From Trichoderma breve (Eukaryota > Ascomycota > Sordariomycetes > Hypocreales > Hypocreaceae): a stretch of 64,000 nucleotides of DNA. The stretch covers positions 7,006,001 to 7,070,000 of the forward strand of contig NC_079232.1 in NCBI RefSeq assembly GCF_028502605.1, in the 5' to 3' direction. The notes under the pieces are model-generated. The model had not been told where the DNA came from and ran no database searches. It worked only from the letters and a program-made list of their open reading frames with translations. Made by a program: the position numbers and the translations under genes. Shown piece after piece: positions 10,474 to 19,840 of the stretch. How positions within the stretch are numbered: position 1 is the first letter of the stretch; every line of letters begins with the position of its first letter.

Positions 10474-12435
10474 TCAAGCAAACGAGATCCAAATTTCCTG
10501 TTCCTGCATGACTCTGCATATTGCCCAAGGATTTTGCTCGCTCTTTGGTCGTGTCCAGATGTGCTCAAGAAGCGTCAGTGTACTCGAAATGTTGCCCAGG
10601 CCAATCGTCTGGAACATGCACTCCAAGCGTCGTCGAAGCTGGTCTCGTCGAGATCCGTCCAGTGTGCATGAGCCCACCACCGCCAGGACCCAACAGAGAC
10701 TGGTGTTGATGCGCGCTGTTGGCGGGAGCTGTTCGAGATAGGAAAAGGTTTCGGACACAGCGTTGTCGATGCTCGTCCTTTGTAGCCCGCCGCTCGTAGC
10801 TTCATTCCTAAAGACCGTAAGGAGGTACAAGTAAAGCGCTTGCTGGAACATGTAACCACAAAGGATGACTTCCTTGGTCGCATCTGAGTTGGGCGTATAG
10901 GACAGAATTTCAGCCCGCAGCGTTGCAAATGCGATAAAGTCGTCGGGTGATGGGAAAGACGAGTCGACATCGACAGCTCCTCCGATGGTGCGCCTCCCAA
11001 ACTCGAATATCCGTGGTATCAGAAGCAAAAGTTGCAGCCAACACCCACAAAGCTGGCCGATATACCCCGAGGCGACCAGGTTATGGGCCTCGAGTTCGAG
11101 TGTTGGGTTCAAGAGCGGCGCGTTCCTTGAGGCGGGACTTGCGGAGATCATGCTGATGGTGACTGTGTAGACGTAGTATTCGATGATGAATTTCTTGAGA
11201 TCATCGCGGACAATGTGGTTGTGGTTTGTGATGAGATCAACCGAAAGTGGCTCGACGGCTTGCAGATGGTCAAACACCACGCCGTTTGTATCCCCTCTAG
11301 CCGTCTGGCTTGATGTCAGTATAGCATTCAATAAAATAGTAAGCTGTGATACTCAACAGCATAAACATACCTCTGTAAAGCACATCACCAGAGCCCCAAT
11401 GGTCACCCAGAGGGGGCTTGGGTCAGATCCATTGATGTACGCACTGATGGCCTGTCGAAAGCTCCTGATGGAGTTGGTGTAGTACCGCTGGGCCACCGCC
11501 TTGAGATCTCTCCGCTCTTCGTAAACGGCACGATGGGCAGCACTCTGGGAAAGGACCAGCTGAAGGACCAGCTTGTTGGAAAAAGAAAGCGGCACAAGTT
11601 GAAGGACAAAGGGGTTGGACGATGTCGACCCGTTGCCCATGCTGACGGCCGTTCGAGCGAGGTAGTGGCTCATGAGATCAAACGTCCCGTTCTCCGCCTC
11701 TGGAATCATGGATGGAGGGCGTGGAACTGCACCCATCAACATGAACCCGGGTAAGAGCCCTGACATGTCAATGTCCGCCAGGCTCATCAGTGCATTGTCG
11801 TTGTCGCGCTCATCATCATCATCATCTACATGTAGGTCTAGCAGCTCGTCCGGAATATCTTCGTCCTCGTCCATCATCTCCATGGCAACCTCGACGTTAT
11901 CAGACGACTGCTGCATCGACATGCGACGCTCAAAGGGCGATGCTAACACGCCAGAGGTGTCGGAGCCAGGAGAGAATGAATATTGACCCTGCATCTGGCT
12001 GACGACTGGTGGTGACGCGGTGGTGCTGGTGCTGCTCCTCCGCACGGCTGGGCCCTCTTCCATCTCTGTGCTGTGATGATCACGCTCGGCATTGGTTGGT
12101 GACAGGTTCTGGCGCTCTTGATCTTGATCCCCGTCCGAGACGCTGCGGTTTGTACTCGAACCTGAATTTGAGTTCGCATCGTCCAACCGGCGAATGTTAT
12201 TGTTGTGCGTACTCGTAACCTCAACTCGCTGGTTGCTCGTCTCGCCACCGCGCGCCGGCCAGTTGCACACCAGCTTGTTCCTCTTACAGCCGCTGCACGC
12301 CGGCTTCGTCTCGTCGCACTTCTTCTTGCGACTCCGGCATGTGAAGCATCCTGTCCGCACCCGCAGCATTGGCTGCCTCAAGGGTCGCGGACGAGCTGCC
12401 GTCTTAGCTTGCGAAACCTCTGACTGAAGCATCAT
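10474..12435 (-). CDS. Zn2Cys6 transcription factor, likely regulator of the amine-use genes
   Basis: Two exons (about 11371-12435 and 10474-11304, phase 0) give about 631 residues. The DNA-binding cluster near residue 30-57 reads CFTCRSRKKKCDETKPAC followed by SGCKRNKLVC, all six Cys present. Serine/threonine/asparagine-rich sequence follows. Then comes a very acidic stretch (DEDEDIPDELLDLHVDDDDDE, about residues 195-220) that could be an activation region. The C-terminal half has the helical profile of the fungal_trans_2 superfamily (Acr-2 type). It lies tail-to-tail with the SDR, at the end of the permease-ligase-GATase-ALDH-SDR group, and is the natural candidate for pathway-specific control. 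Codon and base use do not differ visibly from its neighbours. Confidence 0.87.
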
Positions 12436-13270
12436 GCGCCTTGTGTGCTCATTCTTTTAGTTGATGCGAGTTCCGGGATCTCAGTCGGCAATGCCTGTAA
12501 TCAAGTCCTACCCCATAGACTCCCGTCTAGAGCAACGATTAGGTGCGCTAAGATACCCGTTGATACGTTGGGGGGCCAATGATAGACCTGGCTAGCGTCA
12601 GCCATGGAGTCTGTCAACTTATTGGAGAAATAGGACTCCATTTCTTCCAGTCTTGATGAAGCCATCTACAAAGAAGGAAAAGAGAAGAAACAAACAGAAG
12701 ACATCGTCTTCAATGACAAACGGCCAACGGGGCAGTTGAGGCTTGCAGCAGGAGGATCACGTGTGGTCACACGTGATTCTCAACATACAGGTACATGTAG
12801 AGTCCAAGGCCCTGCCCCTATAGATAACGGTCATGATCAAAACAAGACCAACTTGTGGCAATAAAGCCGGACTGAGTCATTCCAACTACGTATACATTCA
12901 TTTCTTTGTTACACAAATAATGTAGCCGGTAAAGAAGGGTATGCGTCGGATGTCGGGTTGAAGTTCTGAAGGCCACCTCTATCAGTCGACTTAACCTAGA
13001 GTTTGGGGCAATGTAACAATCCTAGTATTCGCTACTATTTGACCAATGTACTTTTAAATATATTATACTAGATAGCATTAATGACGGAAACTTAACGACA
13101 TCGATTGTTATTACTTTAGTAGGGATAACCTGATGGTGTGATCAACGATGTAAGACCTCATAGGCCGAGTCGATGAAATGAGCACCAGTCCTAGCAGCGA
13201 TACAGCTCAAATGACATTCACCCATACGAAAAGCTGTTGTACCACGCAAATCCCAGATAGTCTTCTCGTA
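12436..13270. other. Intergenic region upstream of the Zn2Cys6 gene
   Basis: No coding signal. Holds the promoter of the regulator on the minus strand and the 3' flank of the AtuA-like gene. The most obvious element is the paired CACGTG inverted repeat at 12756-12777. Confidence 0.5.
12756..12777. promoter_or_regulatory. Inverted repeat carrying two CACGTG boxes
   Basis: Perfect arms ATCACGTGT and ACACGTGAT are separated by GGTC. Each arm holds a CACGTG core, the site of basic helix-loop-helix factors, about 320 bp before the start of the regulator gene. Two cores in dyad form are unlikely to be chance, but the factor is unknown. Confidence 0.5.
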
Positions 13271-15292
13271 TCATTTACCACTTAGTTTCAAATTCATCAG
13301 AGGTAAATATTTCTGCGATCCATGAACATCATCTTCCATGAAGCCACCAGACACTGCAGGTTGTCCATCGCGCATACGGGGAATAGTAGCCTTGAACGCG
13401 ATAGCCTGGTCGAAGAAACCACAGTATACAATGTTCTCAACAGAGAGTTCGTATAGTTCTGCAATTAATTCAGGTTGTAGAAGACCAGAATTCTTGACTC
13501 TGTCATATGTCTCTTTGTCATTAAAGATGATGTCGAACGTGATCTCGTAGGGGCCCGCGTTTTTCGACCTAATAACTTTTGCTGCCTCTCCGATGGTCTG
13601 AGGGAAAGGGGTAGGTTCAACGATCTCAGGTACTGCATTGACTGGTGTTGGGTACAAGTCTGCGTCCTCAAGTTGAAAACTTCTGTCAGCATCCTGATGC
13701 TTATGTCGTAATCGCTCTCCAGTTCCGACAAGTAGAGCTTCAAAAGAGAATAGCGTCTTTTGTTTGCCTTGATCCCCGTCAAGAATTTCGCTCGCGTCTT
13801 CTTCCCCATCTTCTAGGTTCATCAAATGATAGACTGAGAACTCAGCACAGAGACCTGTCTCAATTTCTCCCTTTCCTCCCAACCCAAAGCCAAAATTGCC
13901 GCTCGTGGCTTTTTGGCCTTTATATGGTCCGTGAACACACCCAACTCGAGCAGTGGAGGCAATGCTCGTAGCTGTTGCTTGTGTCTCGGCGAGCGCTTCA
14001 GCAACCAGAAACACGTTTTTTGCATGGACCGCCTTGTTAGCCTCGTCGTATCCGTATATATGGAATCCAAGCTCCCATTTCTCGGTGATGTGTGCGTGCT
14101 GCTTAGTCACGTACGCTTTGATTCTATCCAAAAGTGGGTGTAGTTGAGAGATTAAAGTCGGATCTACAAACGATCCCATAAACATTGTCCGGTAACCGAT
14201 GACTTTGGCACCTTCTAATTTGACTGTGTAACAACCGCCGTCTCTCTTTGAAGAGTGAAATGTAGTTCCATTTACCCTAACGGAGCAATTATCCGACAGC
14301 GGTGAATAGGTGGAGGACGAAAGATCAATGTATCCTCCAGGACCATGAAGCTGGTCAGGGCGAGATTTCTCGTACAGTGTATGAGCAGCAACGGTAGTGG
14401 GAGTACAAACAGCTCCAGGGAGAAGCGGCCGCACATCAAATGTCCCATCTCTGTAGATCGTTGCCTGGGAAGAAGGGCTCTTGGGCGTAGCGCATAAGCC
14501 GCCGCATTCCATAATCTTGCCCATATGTGTGAATCCGCCCAAGATATGACTGTCAAGGGAGAGGACGGGACGACAGGATTGATCAAAGGCGTGGTAGGCG
14601 CAAAAGGCAACGTATGGCGCCGGGTCGTAGGCACGGCCGCCAATAATGATGTCAAAATCTGGATGAGCTGACATGGCTCGTACATAAGGCTCTGGGCCCA
14701 TTTGTCCAACAATCGTCTTGGTGGCCTCGATATCATCAGCCGTCAAGGGAGGCACACAGGGGCCACAGCCTGAGACATTTCCCGTACGCAGCCGTTCCAA
14801 TACGGTACTGCCGTCAATCTCGCTATAGATCGCCAACACTTTCAGCTGAGCAGCACTGAAAGACCATCAACCTTAATTAGCAAACAGCCCAAGAGATACA
14901 TGACTGAGTGGTCGAGCTTACATGTTGGTTGAAGAAGCCATGATCTCTTTAATGATGTCCACAAGCTCTTTAACATGACTGTTACTTCCATCCCCTCCTG
15001 CCGATCCAATAAGTACCGGAAGACGGTATTTGGTTACTATGTCGACAAGCTTCCGTAAATCCCTTTCATAGGATGCGCGAGGGCAGGTCATTGTTCCCAA
15101 TGCCAACTTCATAGGCCCTGAATCGGTAGAGCCAGAATCCAAAATGATTGCAGTGGGTATTTTACTGATCGATGAGTATTCTAAGGCATCTTTGATGTCA
15201 GATTCATCGAAGCCATAGCCCAGCATCCCAATCGGTGTAATAATGCGGCAGAGCGGCTCAAGGCCTGGTGTGAGAGTGGCAACGGAACCCAT
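13271..15292 (-). CDS. AtuA-like protein (DUF1446/acyclic terpene utilisation family)
   Basis: Two exons (about 14922-15292 and 13271-14855) give about 651 residues. The N-terminal two thirds match the AtuA core: GSAGGDGSNSH near residue 95, then LTADDIEATKTIVGQMGPEPYV, DIIIGGRAYDPAPYVAF, GGFTHMGKIMECGGLCATPKS and a C-terminal GYDEANKAVHAKNVFLVAEALAE region. The family was named from citronellol/geraniol catabolism in Pseudomonas (AtuA), where its biochemical role is still not settled. Fungal members are common but mostly unstudied. The gene is divergent from a Zn2Cys6 regulator, with only 339 bp between the starts, and is followed by a hydrolase and a permease with shared promoter dyads. This points to catabolism of an imported ester or organic acid. 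Start: the ATG at 15292, first in frame. Confidence 0.85.
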
Positions 15293-15631
15293 CTTGCAGA
15301 ATAGTTCGAAAAGACTGAAAGATGTAAAACGTTTAAACGATTCTTCATTAACTCAAATATGTTACCTGTTTATTAGAAGCTTGTATCTTATATATGTCAT
15401 GCAATATACAGGATATAGAGACAGTGTCTTGCCGTGCTACGGCGTTGAGGCGAATTCCGTTCCGACTTCCCGCCCGCCGAATCAGCCACTTTCGGCCCGG
15501 CAAGCGATATTCGCATGTAGAGCGAATTTCGGATGCCAAACTTGTCTCTGTCACAGCGAATCCAAGGCCACTTCAAGTCTCCTCATGACCACACATCGTA
15601 GACTCGGATAATTTCTGCTATCGTGCCGAAG
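15293..15631. promoter_or_regulatory. Divergent promoter with repeated AGCGA-N3-TCGCT-like dyads
   Basis: Between the AtuA-like gene and the Zn2Cys6 gene are AGCGA-TAT-TCGCA (15503-15515), AGCGA-ATT-TCGGA (15521-15533) and a weaker GGCGA-ATT-CCG (15449-15459). The same dyad recurs in the hydrolase/permease promoter region at 19.0-19.6 kb. Confidence 0.6.
15503..15533. promoter_or_regulatory. Two adjacent AGCGA-N3-TCG dyads
   Basis: AGCGA-TAT-TCGCA and AGCGA-ATT-TCGGA start 18 bp apart, so they lie on nearly the same face of the helix. They probably bind the regulator encoded 100 bp to the right. A further copy, AGCGA-ACT-TCGAT, falls inside the regulator's first codons (15645-15657). Confidence 0.55.
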
Positions 15632-17708
15632 ATGCCGGCCGTAAAGCGAACTTCGATTGCATGCACGACGTGCCGGCAGGTCAAGGTTTGGTTCTCCACG
15701 TCTTACTCCATAGTTAGAAGGGTTCCATTTTTGTTAATTTGTTTGGTCAAGCTGCGATGTGATGCACAACAACGATTCCCGGCTCCTTGTACGAGATGCG
15801 AAAAGCAGGTAAAAACATGCGTTTTTGATCCAAGATTCAAGCGACAGGTAGTCAGAGGGTAAGCATTACTTTCCATTGTCTCGTTTCTAAATATCTCATT
15901 GTCTCTAGAACTCTACAGAAGGTGATTGAGGAAAAAGAAGAACTCGAGAAGCTTATCGATTCGTTGAAGAATGGTTCCAGAGCCTCTGATGCCAGTCCAT
16001 CAATTACTTCCAAAAATACGAAGACGCCTGAGGACATTGGTGTCGCAGTAGATACTTTGCTACCTCCCGAGTGTGCGACACCATCCTCTACAACGACAGT
16101 ATATGAGCTCGGCGGTGTACATTTCGGGCCTCTTGTCATCAACGAGCTTTTGGAACAGCAAGTTTTAATCCAATCACGCAGGAAACAATTATTCTGACTT
16201 GATGCAGCTTTTATATCAATTATTTTCATCATGTTCCCTTTATCACGTCCGGGAAATCCGCTGACTGGCTCCATCAAGAAAGCGATCTTCTGTTCTGGAC
16301 GTTATTGCTCATCTCAGCGCGAAATCACCCCACTCACTCTCAGCTATTTACACGACTCAGGTCCGCCTTTCATCAGCTACTCTCAGGATACTTGATTAGA
16401 TCAATCCGCTGCATCTATACTGTTCAATCCCTCTTGTTACTTTGTGCTTGGCCTATGCCAGTCATGACCCAGAGTGACGATCCAAGTTGGAATTATTGCA
16501 ATCTTGCAGTTTCAGCCGTGCAGCAGATAGGGATTCGCGAATCGCTCCCGACCGTGGCAGAATTATCTGTCGACTCTCTGGTGTATTTTAAAACATGGCT
16601 TGGTTGCTTTGTTATCAGTACAGAGTTGGTATCACCGAATCCCCTTCCAAATATGTAAAGCAAGATCGACTTTTTAATATATCTGCCGCTTAGACTAGCA
16701 ACCGACCATGGTTTTCCACCACCAATGGCGTCCGCCGCTGGACGACTCCCAATCATCAAGTCACGTATGCAGCAATACTTTTCTGACGAGTTTTGGGCCC
16801 GATGCGAACTGCAGGAATACTCTATTCGAGTTTCTATGATGATGTCCGGTATCTCTCCTAGTCAACTACAGATGTCGCTTTTAAGCCTTCTTGAGCGTGA
16901 CCTGGATTCTTTGGGAGCTAGAACACCGAATCCGCTATCCCAGAGATATCAGATTGACTTCTTGGCAGCAAAATTGCGCCTATGTGCTGTGCCTTTGTTG
17001 GCTTTGAAGTCTCGAGAAATGGAAAGGAGATCAAGCACCCAAGAAAGAGCAGTTTGGTACAGAGGATTCCATGCAGCTGTGCAACTTGCTAGCATTTATT
17101 CAAGTCTCCGTCCACACGATACGCCACCCACCGATGAATCATCATCTCACGGAAGTCGCAAACTTGAGAGGGCAACAGTGTATTATCCGAAGCACCTTTT
17201 CCGCGTATTATGCATCGCCGGGATGTATCTAACCAAGTTCCTTGCGATGGCCCAAGACATTGAACCCCAAGAGCGAACTTTGGCCCGCAACAAGATAAAA
17301 GAAGTGTATGAAACATTTCTATCTTGGTCCAATGAGGAACTAGACGAACCTTTCCGAACCGCAAGAATGATTGGTCTTTTATCTCGGCATGCAGAAGACA
17401 AGATATCATCTGCATACTTTAGCGATACTAGCGGAGATCCGAGTCCAACGATAGTAGATGATGGCGTGAAGATTGCGAGCAAGATTCGCGAGTGCATAGC
17501 GGTTAACCCTTCTACACGGCCGACTAATCCCACGCTACAGTCATTAAGCACAAATGTTGTAGCTTCAGAAAGCCATCATAGGCTTTCCATACCTGAAAAC
17601 TCACTATCTGACTGGAACGATTGGCTTCCTAATACATATGACGACCTTTTGGGATTTTTGGGGTCACCCTCAAATAACTTTTTTGATGAGTTATGGACAC
17701 AGTCCTAG
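15632..17708 (+). CDS. Zn2Cys6 transcription factor (War1/fungal_trans type), candidate regulator of the AtuA-like group
   Basis: Predicted exons are about 15632-15685, 15752-15858, 15909-16157, 16208-16628 and 16665-17708, giving about 624 residues. Intron 1 splits the zinc cluster; after splicing it reads ACTTCRQVKLRCDAQQ then PCTRCEKQVKTC. A coiled-coil (about residues 55-75, VIEEKEELEKLIDSL) follows, then the middle homology region with YFHHVPFITSG and SDLLFWTLLLISARNH. Intron 3 fits only as a GC-AG intron (donor GCAAGT at 16158), which restores the frame into YFHHVPF. The last intron (16629-16664) would be only 36 nt. It is needed to avoid a stop at 16656 and its phase fits, but this junction is the weakest part of the model. 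The protein resembles weak-acid or organic-acid responsive regulators in general layout only. It is divergent from the AtuA-like gene and likely controls it. Confidence 0.8.
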
Positions 17709-17941
17709 GGAGATTATTAATTATGTACTTTTAAGGCTTTTATGGTAATTGACACGATATACAACGATAATGGAAAGTAAAACACTTATTGAAAAGCACA
17801 GGAATCTGACCTAATGCCCTCTACGATGTGATGGATAAAGCGCCGTATACTACAGCTCGGCGGCAACTAACCGATAAATAATATAATCAACATCTCTGTC
17901 TACTTCCAAGTTACATTCTATAGCTGAAGCATCATACTTTA

Positions 17942-18892
17942 TTATTTGCGCATCAGCGAATCCAAGAACTTTAAAGCATGACCTTGGCATTTAGCAGACT
18001 CATGCTTCGCACACTCTACAATGTCAAACTGGACATTTATCCCATCTTCTCTCCACAAGGTTTGCAGTCTCTTCAGAGTATCCAACCTATTTTTCACCAT
18101 CTCTTTGTGTTGTATTCCATTGGCCTCGGTGTCCGGCTGTCTCCCAGCTACCGACTCGACCTTGGATCCTGTTCGCAACTTCCGTAGCCAGATCCAAAAT
18201 TCTTCTCCCCCATGAATCTCAGTATCAGAGTCGCCTACGACGAGTTGAATCTGTACCTGTTTGATCAATTCCTTATTGATGCATACGCCGAAAAGCTCTT
18301 CCACATCTGCTATGCCTGCAGGCCACTTCAATGAAGTGTCCAGAACAGTCACACTCCCTGGAGCGCCAATGCTGACTGCTGCGAGACGTTCAGGGTAAAG
18401 ATAGAGGAATCGATGCACAAACTGAGCACCACCCGAGTAGCCCATGAGAAATATTTTAGTTGTATCGATGCCCGGCCAGCGATGAGCCACTTCGTCTAGC
18501 ATACTCAAAAGCGCTAAATCGGATCGTAGTGTTCGAGACCGAAGTAACTTGTAGGAATCCAAGTCAAACGGGCCATCAAGTCCGGCTGGGAACAGCGGCG
18601 CCATGACGGCACAGGGTGTGGATTCAGCAAAGGGGGTAAGTCCTCTGTCGATATAGCAATCATCACGCAGAGTGCCATGTATGAAGACCAATAATGGAAG
18701 TTTTTGAGCGGCCGTCTGTGACCCGTCTTTGCTTTGAGCTATTGAGATAAACTTGTATGGGTCAGGTGGGATGTAGAGGTCGTAAGAGACACGAGGTTCT
18801 GATGCCAAGGCTCGTCTTGGGGTTTTTCCTATAAGGTATGCCGACTTTAGAAATTCCGGAGGAACATCAGCGGTGCTTGTAAGAGTATCCAT
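17942..18892 (-). CDS. Alpha/beta-hydrolase (PHB-depolymerase/esterase-like), intronless
   Basis: Single exon of about 316 residues. LLVFIHGT is the oxyanion strand, FLMGYSGGAQFVHRFLYLYP contains the G-x-S-x-G nucleophile elbow, and a His in CAKHESAKC near the C-terminus is a likely triad member. There is no signal peptide, so it should be intracellular. The enzyme probably cleaves an ester or lactone. The first in-frame ATG is at 18892; the open frame runs about 78 nt further without another ATG. Two perfect AGCGA-N3-TCGCT dyads lie about 115 and 210 bp before the start, linking it to the AtuA-like gene and its regulator. Confidence 0.8.
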   Translation of the reverse strand: MDTLTSTADVPPEFLKSAYLIGKTPRRALASEPRVSYDLYIPPDPYKFISIAQSKDGSQTAAQKLPLLVFIHGTLRDDCYIDRGLTPFAESTPCAVMAPLFPAGLDGPFDLDSYKLLRSRTLRSDLALLSMLDEVAHRWPGIDTTKIFLMGYSGGAQFVHRFLYLYPERLAAVSIGAPGSVTVLDTSLKWPAGIADVEELFGVCINKELIKQVQIQLVVGDSDTEIHGGEEFWIWLRKLRTGSKVESVAGRQPDTEANGIQHKEMVKNRLDTLKRLQTLWREDGINVQFDIVECAKHESAKCQGHALKFLDSLMRK

Positions 18893-19008
18893 CCTGGAGA
18901 ATCGATTTTGTTGGGTGAATCTTTCTGATACAACTGAATCTAACCTATGGTGACACTGGTCAAATGTCACAGTGGCTTTTATTTATTCATACTAAAGAGT
19001 AAAGACTA

Positions 19009-19021
19009 AGCGAAACTCGCT
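19009..19021. promoter_or_regulatory. Perfect dyad AGCGA-AAC-TCGCT
   Basis: Inverted 5-bp arms with a 3-bp centre; the outer A and T also pair, giving 6-bp arms. Same architecture as the sites at 15503, 15521, 19102 and 19609. Confidence 0.6.
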
Positions 19022-19101
19022 TCGTAATGTCTTTCAGGCTTAGAGAGACTCGGCTGTGGATCTCATCTCAGTTTGATCTTCACCCTCGGTATAAACCTTG
19101 A

Positions 19102-19114
19102 AGCGAAATTCGCT
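19102..19114. promoter_or_regulatory. Perfect dyad AGCGA-AAT-TCGCT
   Basis: Inverted 5-bp arms with a 3-bp centre, about 90 bp from the preceding dyad and upstream of the hydrolase start. Confidence 0.6.
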
Positions 19115-19608
19115 CCAGGTTCCATCTACATGTGATCCCGGTTTCCCCCATCATGTGTCCTAATAAAATAAACTACAAAGCAGGTAGCGCTAGTGAATTT
19201 AGACTCACAGCTCTATCGAGTTCACGTCAATGTGCCGATTTCCGAGCCCAAAATCGTAATTATTCCGGGGAAGTCTTCAGCATCAGATGCCGCTACGTAA
19301 ATTGCGGCTAAATTATATCAAATAGTTTCGCCAACGGTTGAAAACTACTAGTAGACTAGAATGCCCCGGCCGTAGACATTTGTGATACAAAAATGCTGCA
19401 GTATGTTGACTCAATCTCGACTCATACGATACCACGGGGCAGTGCAAGGCCGCGTACGCTCTCAGTCGTAATCTGAGATACTCCTTTTCATCCTCAACAT
19501 GAGAAAAGAGGAAAAAAGAGGAAAAGATGTGCACTTCTGTTGGAAAATAAAGAGATCTCAGCCCTTCGGCAACGCCAGCTGTGCCAATCGGAGTACTGCG
19601 CTTATTGC

Positions 19609-19621
19609 TCCGAGTTTCGCT
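19609..19621 (-). promoter_or_regulatory. Dyad AGCGA-AAC-TCGGA on the minus strand
   Basis: One arm deviates by one base from the perfect dyad. It lies on the MFS permease side of the divergent promoter. Confidence 0.5.
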
Positions 19622-19840
19622 CTACCCCGAGCTACTGCTGTCACTCCACTTTACCCCAGGTTTTAGAATCGTAGACAATAATTGTTGGATGTTCGAGATA
19701 TCGGGAATAATACAAATACTGCTGAACAGCGAATACAGTTTCAATGATTTCTCAGAAGATTCTTAATCACGCCATCATTGTGACTTGTATCATTCACCCC
19801 GCATCATCCGATCTCAAGCTACCTTATTAAATCTCCCAAG

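Larger units (their letters stand above)
18893..19840. promoter_or_regulatory. Divergent promoter between hydrolase and MFS genes, with three dyads
   Basis: No coding region is visible in this 0.95-kb gap. It carries AGCGA-AAC-TCGCT (19009-19021), AGCGA-AAT-TCGCT (19102-19114) and, on the other strand, AGCGA-AAC-TCGGA (19609-19621). The first two lie near the hydrolase start and the third about 220 bp before the permease start. Confidence 0.6.
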
